A stretch of 64,000 nt of DNA from Lycorma delicatula (lineage: Eukaryota > Arthropoda > Insecta > Hemiptera > Fulgoridae), in NCBI RefSeq assembly GCF_047948215.1, contig NC_134467.1, forward strand, positions 37,180,520 through 37,244,519, given 5' to 3'. The notes beneath the pieces are model-generated. The model searched no databases, was not told where the DNA came from, and was given only the letters and a program-made list of their open reading frames with translations. Shown piece by piece: positions 32,901-45,129 of this stretch. Within the stretch, counting starts at the first letter, position 1. Every line of letters starts with the position of its first letter. Made by a program: the position numbers and the translations under genes.

Positions 32901-35039
32901 TTGCCTTTTCTTGGTTGCCTAGAAATTACCTAGAATATTTCTAGGTTTGCTTTTTCTAAATTATTAATTATAGTATTTAATTTATTTATTTATTTTATTT
33001 TATTTATACTATAAATTTTAATTATTATAACTATTAATTATTGTATCTATTGATATGGAAATTGGCTTTATCTATTAACTAACCCATGGTCAGGACATCA
33101 AAATAGTAAAGCCTAGTTTCACAATCCTGTTCACATGCGGTGATTTCCCATTCGCAAACTTTTTCATCATTTCACGGCACTATTAAACACGACATGTCAT
33201 TTGATCATCATTCACATTATCCAACACCCAAAGGGACAAAGCTTTACTGAAGGTGATCTCACCAAATAGCACAAACTTCTAGTGCAGTGCCCAAGGACAC
33301 TGCTGTTTGGTGGTAGGTCAGAAGCTTGTCTGTCTCGATCATTTTTTATATTGCAGCAACGTTTCCCTTGGTCACAAAGACGGTCAACCTGAATTTGAAG
33401 CATCTTCAAGGCCAAAATTTCATCTTTCAAATTCTTGGTACCACATAGATATTGTTGTACAGTAAGGACAATCCTTACCAACCACAGGAGTCATTTCTTC
33501 TAAACAGTGATTAACATTTAAACCTGTATGCAAAACTGTCTGGTATCCAGTTTACAATGTCATTACTACTTCTTTTCACTAACACAGCTAAAAAGCAAAA
33601 TTTTATCAGCTAAAAAGCTGTATCAGCTTTGACACTGATACAGTAACTAGAACAGCTACAGTGCAGATGGGACCTGTATAAATACATGCTAACTTGTAAC
33701 TGCCTATGGAGGAATCCTGTCGTTTTGCATAACATTTTTAGTGGTCTTTGTATGTGTATATACATATATATATAAAGTAATTTCAAAAATACATGTTAAA
33801 CCATATGATTTTTATTTTTAGATGATTTATTTCACCATTTAAACTGAAGAATGTATTATCTTTATGTATTTTATTGGACATGTAAGTCCAATAAATAGGA
33901 TGGAATTTTCCTCACCTTATTAGGTCTCCCCAATAAATAAAAGAAGACCCAAAAGTTGTATATGGGTCTTTCTGTCATGTCAAAAAAGAATAAGAGACCC
34001 CTCATAGCTGATCGAAAATCCAGATCAGTGAAAAGGAGAATAATAGTTGTATTTTTTAGTGAGAGGAGTTTTAGAATTAATTATTTCGGAAACCCAGAAG
34101 ACAGTTTCAAGGTAGTGGTATATCAAGGAATGCCTGCCTAAAGTTGTTTAAGCTCTCTAGAAGCTGCTACCAAACAGAAGGATGGGCGTACAGCTTCTTA
34201 TCAAAGTGGATGATTAACACAGTTATTATGGATGGACCACAATATGCTCCAGTGTGTCGCTTTTAAATATGTCAAAAATGACTGTGATTCAAATCCAAAA
34301 CCTTCCATAACAATAGGTAGTAAGGTTTTTTGTTAATTTTACTGTTTGTGGAAATTTTTTTAAAAATTGTAATCGTATTCATTCGTAATCAACAGTAATC
34401 ATTTGTTTTAATGAATATTGTTGTTATTAAAAAGTACTATTTTATGGCAATCAAATAGGATGATATATTTTCTGCTATCTTTAAGTGATGTTGTACTCTC
34501 AAATATCATCCCCTTCTCTCTTCCACCCCCGTCTGCTATCTCTTTCTCTTTGTGGTTGTCAATTTTTTTTTTTTTATATTACCGCAGTTTGCTTTATTGC
34601 CTATCATCTGTCTTTGTTCGTACATTTTCATTTTAAAATTTCTTTTCACTCTAGATTTATATTCATCTCTCTTTATTACTCACCCTCTATTTCTGTCTTC
34701 TTTTTTTAATCACTCTACATCTTTGTTACTGTTGTCTTTTTTCTTTTTATTAACATAAAAAGAAAAACATTTTTTTTGTTATCTTTTTTTCTTTTGTTTA
34801 TTTTCTTTTACGTATATCAATATCAGTATTTTTTTTCTTTTTTATTAATCAACTTCGTCGATATTATATTACCAATGTATAAATTTATTCGATTATTGTG
34901 TAAAAAAAATTTAGTATTTTAAATATAATTTTATTAATCTTTATACAGATTTAAATATCGTACGAATACTCCCGGTACCTCTATAAGTATTCCAAAGATT
35001 GGTGACTGAAAGACTGTCTATGCAATATTTCATTATCGT
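32901..35039. other. Intron sequence without recognised genes
   Basis: The block 33080-33760 is less AT-rich, and an open frame on the minus strand (33212-33481) reads QVDRLCDQGKRCCNIKNDRD, which I do not recognise. 33956-34141 (plus) is another orphan frame. Both may belong to decayed transposons. The rest is T-rich intron. Confidence 0.3.
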
Positions 35040-35063
35040 AAATTACACTTACTGGTGTAATTT
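35040..35063. repeat. Short perfect hairpin
   Basis: AAATTACAC (35040-35048) and GTGTAATTT (35055-35063) form a 9-bp stem with a 6-base loop, just upstream of a second hairpin at 35075-35132. Confidence 0.75.
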
Positions 35064-35074
35064 AGTTCATTTTT

Positions 35075-35132
35075 ACTTTCCCGGCTATTGTGACATATGC
35101 TGCTATAGTAGCTACATTTATAACGGGAAAGT
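35075..35132. repeat. Hairpin with ACTTTCCCG/CGGGAAAGT arms
   Basis: Perfect 9-bp arms at 35075-35083 and 35124-35132 enclose 40 bases containing GCTGCTATAGTAGC. Arm sequence and CTATAG core recall the structure at 10891-10932. Confidence 0.65.
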
Positions 35133-35499
35133 ATACAGATAAGTGAAAAAAAAATCTAAAAATTGTTTTTTTTTAAAAAGTTTTCTGCTTTAAGTAAGAC
35201 ATCAATTTTTTTTTTAATAGATCTAAATAAATTGTCTGCCAAAAAATTTTTTACTTCAGTGCTCCCAATTTCAAAAAATGTATTTTTGTCATAAAGAAAC
35301 TTAACAACATAGTGCTTACACAGTAGAGATCAGTTAAGCTTAAATATCATTGCACATTTATTTACACGACTGTATTTGTACAAATACATGATATATAATT
35401 GTATATGTATGTGTATACATATTGCATATTACATTACATTACATATTACATTTAGTGATACAGTTGGTCACCATTTCATTTTGTGCTGCTTGAGTAGTA

Positions 35500-36230
35500 T
35501 GTGGTAAAATATGGAGGTGTTTGTTACACCAGTTGTTAGGTACATAGCATCATTAATTTTTTTACAAGTAGAAGGAACATCTATGGCTGAGACCCATTGT
35601 CAGTTACACAGAGTTTATAATAATAACGTAATGATGGTTGTATACAAGAATGGTACAGGAAATTCAGGGAAGGTGACTAATGTTCATGATGAAGACGGAA
35701 GGGGGCAACATTCCATTGTGATTGATGAAATTGTTTAAAAAATTGAACATACTGTTCATGATAAATTCCACTTCACAATTGCTGAAATCTGCAAAAATTT
35801 TCCTTAAATTTGAAGTCGATTCTTTAGTGAATTGTCATGAACAGACTGGATTTTTGTAATTACTGTACATGACGGATACCAAAACAACTTACAGATGTCC
35901 ACAAAATGAAATGAATGGATAATGAAGGGAATCATATTTTGTATGACTACACACTGTCATACTTGCTGTTGGCACTGAGTCGACTAAATAACATTAAGGA
36001 AATGATTTTTTACCATTCCCCCTTGCAGCCCTGATTTGACACCTTATTTATTCACAAAATTGAAGAATTGGGTGGCTACTAAACACTTCAAAAGTAATGA
36101 TGAACTCTATTTATGGTGGTGGTGTTCTTTCTTTAAAGAGGGAATAGATAAGCTAGTGTCACAATACGATAAATACTTGAATTTGGGTGGGCATTATGTC
36201 AAAATGAAATATAAATATGTATGGTAGTTT
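35500..36230 (+). pseudogene. Mariner transposase relic with internal deletion
   Basis: The N-terminal part (from about 35511) reads PVVRYIASLIFLQVEGTSMA, HCQLHRVYNNNVM and NVHDEDGRGQHSIVIDEIV, the DNA-binding half of a mariner transposase. After degraded sequence the C-terminal part reads PCSPDLTPYLFTKLKNW, FFKEGIDKLVSQYDKYLN and GGHYVKMKYKYVW up to 36227. This resembles the end of the element at 29194 (LVPRYDKCLNRSGDYVEK). The TGDETW and HDNA blocks are missing. Confidence 0.75.
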
Positions 36231-36882
36231 TGTATGTAGTCAATTTTTTTGACTTATTTTGTTTATCTTTATTACTCGACCAAGTTATTAAATTATAAAT
36301 AGCACTCATAGTTGGAAAAAATTAAATAATTTCAATTTCCATAAAAAAGAATGGTGCATGGTTTTATTTGTTATATGTGCTTACATTCTTGTTTTAGTTG
36401 TTATTGGCACAGAGCAGATGAATGGTGGTGCACCAGGTGGTTGCATGCAGCGCACAAATGATTCATTTCTTTGAACAATTTATATTTCTCGAATGATTCA
36501 TTCATTTGAATGATTTCTCTACTTCTTGTTATGAACTTTTTATTTAAAATTATATTTATTTTGATCATTTAACAAAATTATGTGTATTGAAACATAAACC
36601 CTGTAACATTTTTGTGGCGGGTCTTAGGCCCGCATTTTTTCTAGTACCATATAAAAGCAGATATGTAATTGTAGTTTTGTATCACTACATTAAAATATAA
36701 ATATTTTTTGTAGATCAACATGATAACAAATTTAGAAAACTAACAACACACAAAAATATATGGAAATTATACTTCTAAATCTTTTCTGCAATAATTATGC
36801 AGCAGCTGCTTTAGTGGGGAGTATCTCCAGTAACTTCATGCAAGAAAAAAGTATAATTAACTCCAAAAATAAATTTTCTGTT
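36231..36882. other. Intron sequence without recognised features
   Basis: AT-rich. 36470-36530 holds short inverted and repeated ATTCATT/AATGAT motifs. Nothing else is supported. Confidence 0.3.
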
Positions 36883-38005
36883 TTTTTTTTGTCTTCAGTC
36901 ATTTGACTGGTTTGATGCAGCTCTCCAAGATTCCCTATCTATTGCTAGTCGTTTCATTTCGGTATACCCCCTACACCCTACATCCCCAACAATCTGTTTT
37001 ACATATTCCAAACGTTGCCTGCCTACACAATTTTTTCCTTCTACCTGTCCTTCCAATATTAAAGCGACTATTCCAGGATGCCTTAGTATGTGGCCTATAA
37101 GTCTGTCTCTTCTTTTAACTATATTTTTCCAAACGCTTCTTTCTTCATCTATTTGCCGCAATACCTCTTCATTTGTCACTTTATCCATACATCTGATTTT
37201 TAACATTCTTCTATAGCACCACATTTCAAAAGCTTCTAATCTTTTCTTTTTAGTACTCCAATCGTCCAAGTTTCACTTCCATATAAAGCAACGCTCCAAA
37301 CATATACTTTCAACACTCTTTTCCTGACATTTAAGTTAATTTTTTATGTAAAAAAATTATATTTCTGACTGAAGGCTCGTTTCGCCTGTGCTATTCTGCA
37401 TTTTATATTGCTCCTGCTTCATCCATCTTTAGTAATTCTACTTCCCAAATAACAAAATTCCTCTACCTCCATAATTTTTTCTCCTCCTATTTTCACGTTC
37501 AGTGGTCCATCTTTGTTATTTCTACTACATTTCATTACTTTCGTTTTGTTCTTGTTTATTTTCATGCGGTAGTTCTTGCATAGGACTTCATCCATGCCAT
37601 TCATTGTTTCTTCTAAATTTGTTTTACTCTCAGCTAGAATTACTATATCATCAGCAAATCGTAGCATCTTTATCTTTTCACCTTGTACTGTTACTCCGGA
37701 TCTAAATAGTTTTTTATCATCATTAACTGCTAGTTCTATGTAAGGATTAAAAAGTAATGGGGATAGGGAACATCCTTGTCAGACTCCCTTTTTTAATTAC
37801 GGCTTCTTTCTTATGTTCTTCAATTATTACTGTTGCTGTTTGGTTCCTGTAAATGTTAGCAATTGTTCTTCTATCTCTGTATTTGAACCTTAATTTTTTA
37901 AAATGCTGAAAATTTTATTCCAGTCTACGTTATCGAATGCCTTTTCTAGGTCTATAAATGCCAAGTATGTTAGTTTGTTTTTCATTAATTTTCTGTTAGT
38001 ACAAT
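36883..38005 (-). mobile_element. 5'-truncated LINE (family A), RT to C-terminus
   Basis: Reading the minus strand from about 38000 to the poly(A) (T run at 36881-36890): AFDNVDW-like RT start, QGCSLSPLLFNPYIELAV, then MLRFADDIVILAESKTN (RT catalytic FADD box intact), NKTKVMKCSRNN, VEEFCYLGSRITKDG, decayed linker, and KKKRLEAFEMWCYRRMLKIR to the end SWRAASNQSND. The final 124-codon frame (36895-37269) is intact. Frameshifts lie around 37330-37420 and upstream. Same family as 16641-17031. It ends about 55 bp before kazrin exon 38061, antisense to the gene. Confidence 0.88.
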
Positions 38006-38060
38006 TCAAAAAAAATGTTATTAATAATTTTTAATATTTAAAATTTTTCTTTTATTACAG

Positions 38061-38188
38061 CTCTGAAAGCTGATAGAAAACGATTAAAAGCAGAAAAATT
38101 TGATTTGTTAAATCAGATGAAACAACTGTACGGTACACTAGAAGATAAAGAAAAAGAATTAAGAGATTTCATTAGAAGTTTTGAACAG
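38061..38188 (+). CDS. KAZN: Kazrin, conserved coiled-coil exon
   Basis: Acceptor TTTTATTACAG ends at 38060 and donor GTATGT begins at 38189. With the G from the previous exon it encodes ALKADRKRLKAEKFDLLNQM, then KQLYGTLEDKEKELRDFIRS and FEQ. This is the most conserved stretch of kazrin: the vertebrate protein has MKADRKRLKGEK, QLYATLE and LRDFIRNYEQ at the same spacing. It identifies the gene. It ends in phase 0, and the next exon continues the same coiled coil. The exon is flanked by a LINE upstream and an AT-rich hairpin 105 bases downstream. Confidence 0.97.
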
Positions 38189-38292
38189 GTATGTGTTGTT
38201 TTTGTTTTGTTCCTTTTTATAATTACAGTAATATAAACAGAATAGTAGAATCATTCAATAATTATATTTTATGAATATAGATAAGTCTATTC

Positions 38293-38352
38293 TTATCTTT
38301 TTTATCCATATGCATATATATATATATATATATATATGGATAAAAAAGATAA
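38293..38352. repeat. Perfect 60-bp hairpin with (AT)n centre
   Basis: TTATCTTTTTTATCCATA (38293-38310) is the exact reverse complement of TATGGATAAAAAAGATAA (38335-38352), and the space between is mainly alternating AT. It lies about 105 bases after the donor of the conserved kazrin exon. Confidence 0.9.
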
Positions 38353-39559
38353 TATGACTGCACAGTTTCTGTAAATGTATTATCTTAAATGGTAGTTATA
38401 AATATTTAAATAATATTAATAGTTAATAAAACTGTTATACATAATTAATTTTTAAATTGAATTATATTATTATTTTCACACTAATTTTACAGTTAGCTGG
38501 TATAGAATGCCTTTTAAGGTAAATTAAGGGGTTAATGGTTCGATGGTAGAGGATTAAATTATGAAAAGTATGCTTATAACTGAATTATTATTGCAACAAG
38601 TTCTTCAGTTAAAAAAAGACTTTTCAAGTTCAGTTATTTGAAAAACTGAGCGAGGGACAGAATAAAAAGAAATATAAATGAGTTTACAGTAGAGTAAGTA
38701 CAGTTAGTAATATTAATGGTAATGAAACATGATGGTCGATGGTTAGTTATGTTGAAAGAATGACAACCAAATACAGAAGTAAAAAGGACCTCAGTTTTTA
38801 AGAACCACATGATGTGAAACGATTATAATTTACTAGAAAAAAATGGCCAAATTTTTTTTTCTAGTAAATTATAAGAAGGATATGAGGAACAAAAACCGTA
38901 TTAAACTTTTATAAAATGAAGTTTATTTTAAAAATAAAAAAAAAAATTATTTTTTATATTTTTATTTTTTGAAAAATTGAAAGGTTTTTTATAGCTACAA
39001 TTTAGAAATTAAATTGCATTTTACCTATTTATTATTTTTTTTAATTGGTAAAGGGTTTAATTGGTGGAAAATTGGTAAAGTAAATTTCCTAAAGTATTTT
39101 CCTAAGAAACATAACCATATATTTTGCATAATTTTTATCAGTTGAACAGTTTTTAAGGTACAGCTGTCGACACATTTTGCAGATAGACTGACACGAGTAA
39201 TTTTTCTGTAATTTGTGATCTTTAAGACCTAAAACGTAAATATGCATATTATTTATTTTACTATGAATGATGCATAATGTTGATGTGAATGTAAAAAATG
39301 ATTGTGCATATTGACTGTTATTGTATTGCATAATATAAATTTGTTACATTTGATTCTATCTGTATCAAGATACAGTGGAAAGTTATTTAGCAGTGAACAA
39401 ATTATACATAACAAACATTTTGATATTTAAAGTCTTATTTTATTGATATATTTTATTAACTATTAGACATTTTTTTCTGCAGGTATGTATTTAAAAATCT
39501 ATTGTAATTTAATATTAGCTCTGGTGATCATAGTTTTATTATTATTATTATTATCTTTT
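38353..39559. other. Intron sequence without recognised features
   Basis: AT-rich intron with a repeated TTTTTTTTCTAGTAAATTATA phrase (about 38830-38870, partly inverted) and an ATT microsatellite at 39537-39555. No gene is seen. Confidence 0.3.
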
Positions 39560-41240
39560 ATGACTGCATAGGATCACCTTAGTCAGTCCATTATCGAAGT
39601 CTCATCGAAGGGACTGTTTTGGGCCATGTGGTCCTCCCAGTACTTTTCATACGTTCTGATCTTTGTGCCCTTTCTAGTGTTGAAGATGTTCCATGTAAAA
39701 ATGTTTTTCTTGTGAGTGTGAAACAAGTAGTTTTTTGTTTTTTATTTTCTTGTTTAATTTTATCTTATCTGTGTATCTTGTGGTGTAAGATCGATTTCCT
39801 TCAGATCCTATCTTATTTCTGTGATCCATCTGCATTCTATCTTGGTGTTTTTCGAGTCAAGGTTGTACTGTACTTGCTGTTTCAAAAGTCTTGAATCTTG
39901 CATTCTCATGATGCATCCAAAGAATACTAGTCTCCTCTTATGCATGATTATCAGTGATGTGTTCTAACTCTTTGTACACGACTTTGTCTGACACAATCCA
40001 CCACTGTCTGTCTTTCTGATACTTTTTATTAATGCAAGTTCTTCTAATTCTTTCGATTTTCTGGAATCTGTATTTGATTGTTCGTTCAGGTGAAAGAGTG
40101 TTTCTGCTTTATAAGTGGCTTCTGGATTTATAACGGTGTGTAGTGTCATATTTTTTCATTTATTGATTGGCATTTTTTATTGTAAATGTATCAGGTTAAT
40201 TTTTGAGCTTTAGCTACTTTATTTCTTCTTATTTTGATAGAGGTTTTTTCGTTTAGGATGTTAGTTATTATTTCTCCAAGGTATTTAAATTGGGTTACTA
40301 TTTTGATTTTATTATATTTTATGTTTACTTCTTTTAATTATGTTGGTTTTTTGGGCATAATTTCTGCCTTTTCGAATGATATTTTGATGCCAGTTCTATT
40401 TGCAATATTTTGAAGTTCCAATAACTGTCATTTAGCTTCGTCGATGCCATTTGCTAGCAGTAACAAGTCTTCGGTGAAACCAAGACAGTCAGTTTTGATT
40501 TTTCGGCATATTTACTTTGGGGGTATTTTTTGAGCCATTCCTTCATTACCACTTCTAGATCACAATTGAATAAGCGGCGAGAGCCTATCACCTTGTTATA
40601 GTCCTGTTTTGATCTCAAATGGTTCAGAGAGCTTCCTTCTGAATTTTATCTTAGACTCAGTGTTTATGAGGGTCAGTTTTGTCATGTTTATTAGTTTGGT
40701 ATGTAGTGTGAGGTGTATTAGAATTTTTAGTATGGATTGTCTGTGGATACAGTCAGTCATAAGCTATCTTGAAATCTACAAGTGTTATCACAATGTCTCT
40801 GTTTCTTATCCTGTTGTAATCCATTATTAGCTTGAAATTCATGATCTGGTCTAGAAGCTCCTCCAGGGTCTGAACCTCCCTGGTATTCTCCTGGTTTTGT
40901 CTAAAGTTGTGAATTGTTCCTATTGAGGATGATTCTTGAAAGAGTATTGTTGTATGTTACGTCTAGGAGTGAGATTCTCCTGTAATTGTTAGAGTCTGTT
41001 TTGTCCCCTTTTTTGTGTATTGGATGGATGAGGGCTGTCATTCAGTGTAGTTTCGGGTAGTTCTTCAATCCAGATGTTGACAAGTTGTTGATGAAAGGAA
41101 ATTTTTACTGATCTTCCTGGATGTTTTCAGATCTCTACAAAAGTATATGGTCTTCTCCCACTGCTTTGTACTTCATCTCACCCAATGCTTGGTAGACTTC
41201 TTTAATTCTGGAAGGGTTGAAGTTTTCTGGTGGTGTTGAG
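39560..41240 (-). mobile_element. LINE (family C), degraded RT to C-terminus
   Basis: On the minus strand, from high to low coordinates: an RT start with LVDFKIAYD (about 40775), EIKTGL then QGDRLSPLIQL (about 40560-40620), and a C-terminal half with NHA-KRRLVFFGCIMRMQDSR (about 39900-39960) and GTKIRTYEKYWEDHMAQNS near 39610-39680. This is the ORF2 arrangement of families A and B but distinct in sequence, with many stops and frameshifts. Upstream sequence to 41240 probably belongs to the RT N-terminus. A mariner element begins 35 bp further on. Confidence 0.65.
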
Positions 41241-41275
41241 GTTTAGGAGTTTGTTTCATATAAACATCATGTATA

Positions 41276-42101
41276 TACACAGTCTGTCCCACACGAAAGA
41301 TGACTGAATTAACTAGCGTGGTATTCCTTCCATTTTAAATTTAACAACGCTGGCATCACAGACTGGTCATAATAACGAAAACTTTAACAGTATGTTTTGA
41401 ACTTCATTCATGAAAGGAGCAATGGAGCAACGTGCAGACATTAATTTTGTTTTAAATTGGATAAAAGTGCCACAGAGACTTTCAAAATGATTCAGACTGT
41501 TTATAGTAGTGAAGCAATGAGTCAGAAACATTTTTAAGTGGTATGCAAGGTTTTGTGATGGTAGAGAGAGCATTGAAGATGATTCACGTCCAGCAGCATC
41601 ATCAACAGTTCGAGTAGAAGAAAATGTTCAAAAAGTGGCTTCAATTCTTCGAAATGATCGTTGTGCTTCTACCAGGTTAATTGAGGAGGTCACTGACATT
41701 CCTAAAACAACTGTGCATCACATTCTAACTGAAAATTTGGGCAAAAAAAACTCGCTCACTCGCTCACTGACAATCAAAAAGATGGCAGAGACATGAAAAA
41801 ATTGGCCGTTAGGGACCCAGATTTCATGTCTTGCATCACGTAACAGGTGATGAAACATCATTTTTTCAGTATTTCGAGTGTTTGCGACACGATTTCAGAT
41901 ATCCAGAGAGTTACGACCATGGTACTGGAAGCAGTTACAAAGGTTGAGTACCAGAATTGTTTCGAACAATTTTTCCAATGCTTCCAGTTGTGTATTGACT
42001 CTAAAGGAGCCTGTTTTCAATAAAAAGTCATATAAACTAAAAATAAACAATGTCTTGTATTTTTTTTCACATGAGTCACCTTTCTTGTGAGATGGACTGT
42101 A
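41276..42101 (+). mobile_element. Mariner-type element, internally degraded
   Basis: The terminal inverted repeats match: left AGTCTGTCCCACACGAAAGA (41281-41300), right TCTTGTGAGATGGACTGTA ending at 42101 before TA. A broken transposase from ATG 41422 reads MEQRADINFVLNWIKVPQRL, FKWYARFCDGRESIEDDSRP and STRLIEEVTDIPKTTVHHIL, the helix-turn-helix part of a mariner transposase. It then decays through VTGDETSFF-like codons. HDNA and SPD blocks are gone, and at 826 bp the copy is clearly deleted. Confidence 0.75.
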
Positions 42102-42570
42102 TATGTGTTAACGTCACACATATACATACTTGTGTTAATATCACATATCGCATATATATATATCCAATTGAAACAAACAGGATTTGTCACATGATTTGTT
42201 ACTGGATTAGCGTCTATAAATAGCACTTATAATATCATATTAAAAGTATATTTCTAACCTTAGTGTCATTCTTAAAGTTTCATATTATTTATTAAAGAAT
42301 TTCCCGTTTTTCCTAAACCAATCTCTAAAATCTTTGTTTATGAAATAAGTTAATTTCTTGGTCGATCAGTATTGTTTATTTCATTCACTGCAGTTTAAAT
42401 TAATGTAAATTGATTTTTAAACAGTGAAAAAACTTTAATGTATAATATAACTTGAGAGAAGTAAATTGTAATTGTTGATTTTTTGATAAGAATAGAAGGG
42501 CAGTGAAATGTAACACGTACTGGAACACAACTAGAGAACAAAATGTCACAAAGTGATAGTTGCTGCTATC

Positions 42571-42772
42571 TTTTCTTTCTTTTTACTGTTTAGCCTCCGG
42601 TAATTACCTTTCAGATAATACTTCAGAGAATGATTGAGGATGATACATATGAGTGTAAATGAAGTGTAGTCTTGTACAGTCTCAGTTCGACCATTCCTGA
42701 GATGTGTGGTTAATTGAAACCCAACTACCAAAGAACACCGGTATCCACGATCTAGTATTTAAATCCTTGTAA
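42571..42772 (-). repeat. tRNA-derived SINE family 1, 5'-truncated copy
   Basis: Matches the body of the SINE at 9609-9899 (shared GTTTAGCCTCCGGTAATTA, CTTGTACAGTCTCAGTT and TGTGGTTAATTGAAACCCAA) but stops before the tRNA head. It is bounded by 15-bp direct repeats ATAGTTGCTGC(T/C)ATC at 42556-42570 and 42773-42787 with one mismatch. The loss of the head is therefore 5' truncation at insertion, not later deletion. Confidence 0.9.
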
Positions 42773-42949
42773 ATAGTTGCTGCCATCTAGTAGTTTCATT
42801 TTCCTACTATTATTATTCCAAAGCTCGTTGACTCATCCTTTTTTTTTCTATCTGTCACCATTGTTATGAAATCACATACGCTCCTATATCAAAGATTCGT
42901 AAAATATGAATTTTTAACAACAGAAAAATTAAATGCTAGTAACATTTAT

Positions 42950-43435
42950 CGTGTAAAAGCCATTTGTGTTGATTGAAGTATTGTGAGTAGCTTGGTAATA
43001 AAATTTTGTGTATCAGAACCTGGTAAAGCGAATGTTGAGAATGAACCTTGCAGTGGTTGAGACTGCTTTCTGTGATGACAAATACCAAAGGAGGAAGATA
43101 AATTGATGAAAGATTTGTCAACTGCAAATCTGTCCGATACGTAGAAATTTTAAAACCTGTAGGAGATATGTATGCCTATGCCATGTTCAACAATTCATGG
43201 AGCTGATAATTCTGCAATACGATAATGCTCAGTCACACACATTGCATGCAATTTTTTTTTGAGGTGTATTAAAGCATATTCATTTCACCAGGATTACAGT
43301 GAGATCTTGGACCAATGAAAGATCACCAGCATTCTTTATTGATGGAATGAGAAAATCTGATTCACCATTGGGAGGAATGTGTAGAGCTGTTAATGGCAAT
43401 TAATTGAAAAATAAGTTTTTGTAGCAAATAAAATA
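42950..43435 (+). pseudogene. Possible mariner transposase relic
   Basis: A degraded block reads LQYDNAQSHTLHAI near 43205-43250, resembling the HDNARPHT catalytic block, and the upstream part recalls mariner helix-turn-helix text. Everything else is decayed. It could also be another DDE transposon. Confidence 0.35.
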
Positions 43436-44589
43436 TTTTTTTGTGCCGTATTTGTTTGTTTGATTCTCTCTTTTATTTTCCAAGTTATGACCAACTGTGA
43501 ATTACATTTCAGCCACCTTTTGCGTTTATTTTTATAACATTCAATATTTTTATCATTAGGTAATTGCACAATTCCTCCTCATCCTCTAAAGATTATCGCT
43601 ACTTGAAGTCAATAATAACTCATCCAAATTAATAACAGATTAAATATTATTTCTCTTTTAGTAAATATTTTTCATTACATCGCTAGTAAAACGAAAAGTT
43701 ATTATAAAGGTGTAACCAATGTAACAGCCTTTCAGAAAGTATAATTTGATCATTGTTAAATAATATTTTGCTATTATCCTATATAAAAAATATGGAATTT
43801 AAACTTTTACAACAACAATATTTATGGTATGTTTTTGCATGTGCATGCCTGCCTGCACATATCACATATCCATCAACTACTAATACAAAGAAAATTATAA
43901 GCAGTCAGTTTTACAACCAATTTTGTTTCTAAAATTCATTACGACATTTTAACCTTTTATACAGGGTATTTATAAAGTAATTTTATAAAAGTAATTTGTA
44001 ATTTTTGAGTGCTAAGTATGTTTTAATCCTACCTGTTTCATTACCTCACAACACACTTACTTGAAGATGTATGCATACATTCATACATTATTTAAAAACT
44101 TGGCTTGTCAGTGTGAGGAAGTATACAGGTTCTGTGTGCTTAATTTTAATTATAGTTTCACTAGTTGTAATTGACAGTCGCCATCCAAAATAAACTGAAG
44201 AGCAGTGTTACAACATAATATAATTGTTTCCTTTAGATCTTGGTCGTTTGACCCGGTCAGAGCAAACTTCTTGCAGTTGTAGATGAGATGATGAAACAAT
44301 TCTGATAAACATATGTTCATATTCATGAGAAATACACTAAATGTTCCACTTTTAGATAAGAACTTAATATTTTCATGTACATTGCACCTGATGAAAGCTT
44401 ATGAGATATATTTATCTGTAGACAGTTTTCTTAAAAAGAAAAATTATTAATAAATACATAAAATAATACAAATATTTAGAAGTAACAACCCCAGCAGGAC
44501 TAGAAAAAAAAGAAATGAAAGCTGGCAATAGCGTATCACTTAATTGTAAACTTGTCCAATAAGAAATTCATGTAAAGAAAAGCCAAATT
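43436..44589. other. Intron sequence without recognised features
   Basis: AT-rich intron. The last 100 bases may already be decayed LINE family B sequence. Otherwise nothing is supported. Confidence 0.3.
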
Positions 44590-45115
44590 AAGACGCTATA
44601 AAACAGTAACCCTTCCAAAAGCCTTAAACGGTTCGGATACACTACAAACATTCTCTAGAAAAAAACATAAACAGATCTCAAAAAAGAATTCTCAGAAAAA
44701 TATATGGTCTGAAATATAAAAATGGAATGTACCAACTAAGAAAATCAGAAGAAATTTATCAAGAAATAGAAAATATTAGAACAGCATTGAGGAAAGTATA
44801 AAATTCTTATGAACATTATGTAGAATGAACAATATCAGACTGACAAAGAAAATTTCTTATTTTATTAATGAAAAAAGATAAAAAAACAAATTGGTACCAA
44901 CAGATCGAAAAAGACCTTGAGGAATTAAAGGTAAAAAAAAAATTGATATATGAAAGATATACATTTAGGATATTGGTTAACAAGTTTCAAGGAAAAATGA
45001 ACCTAAAAGAATTCCTAGTGGAACGAAGGAAAAAAGAAGAAATAAACAAGCAGAGATGAGGAGGAAGTATTTGGAAAAGATAAAAGATAAATTATGTTAA
45101 CATGTTCCTAAGAAA
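44590..45115 (+). pseudogene. LINE family B, decayed ORF2 C-terminus
   Basis: Reads RRYKTVTLPKALNGSDTLQT, RKKHKQISKKRILRKIYGLK, YQLRKSEEIYQEIENIRTAL, then (after stops) KKTNWYQQIEKDLEELKVKK and FLVERRKKEEINKQR. The order parallels RKKRISFIGHIFR...NWLYKVQKDMEEL in the copy at 26447. A short A-rich tail follows near 45130. Confidence 0.65.
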
Positions 45116-45129
45116 TAAAATAATAAATT

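Noticed and set aside
41750..41770. CTCGCTCACTCGCTCACT as a functional repeat
   Set aside because: A short local duplication inside a decayed mariner; too small to support a function.
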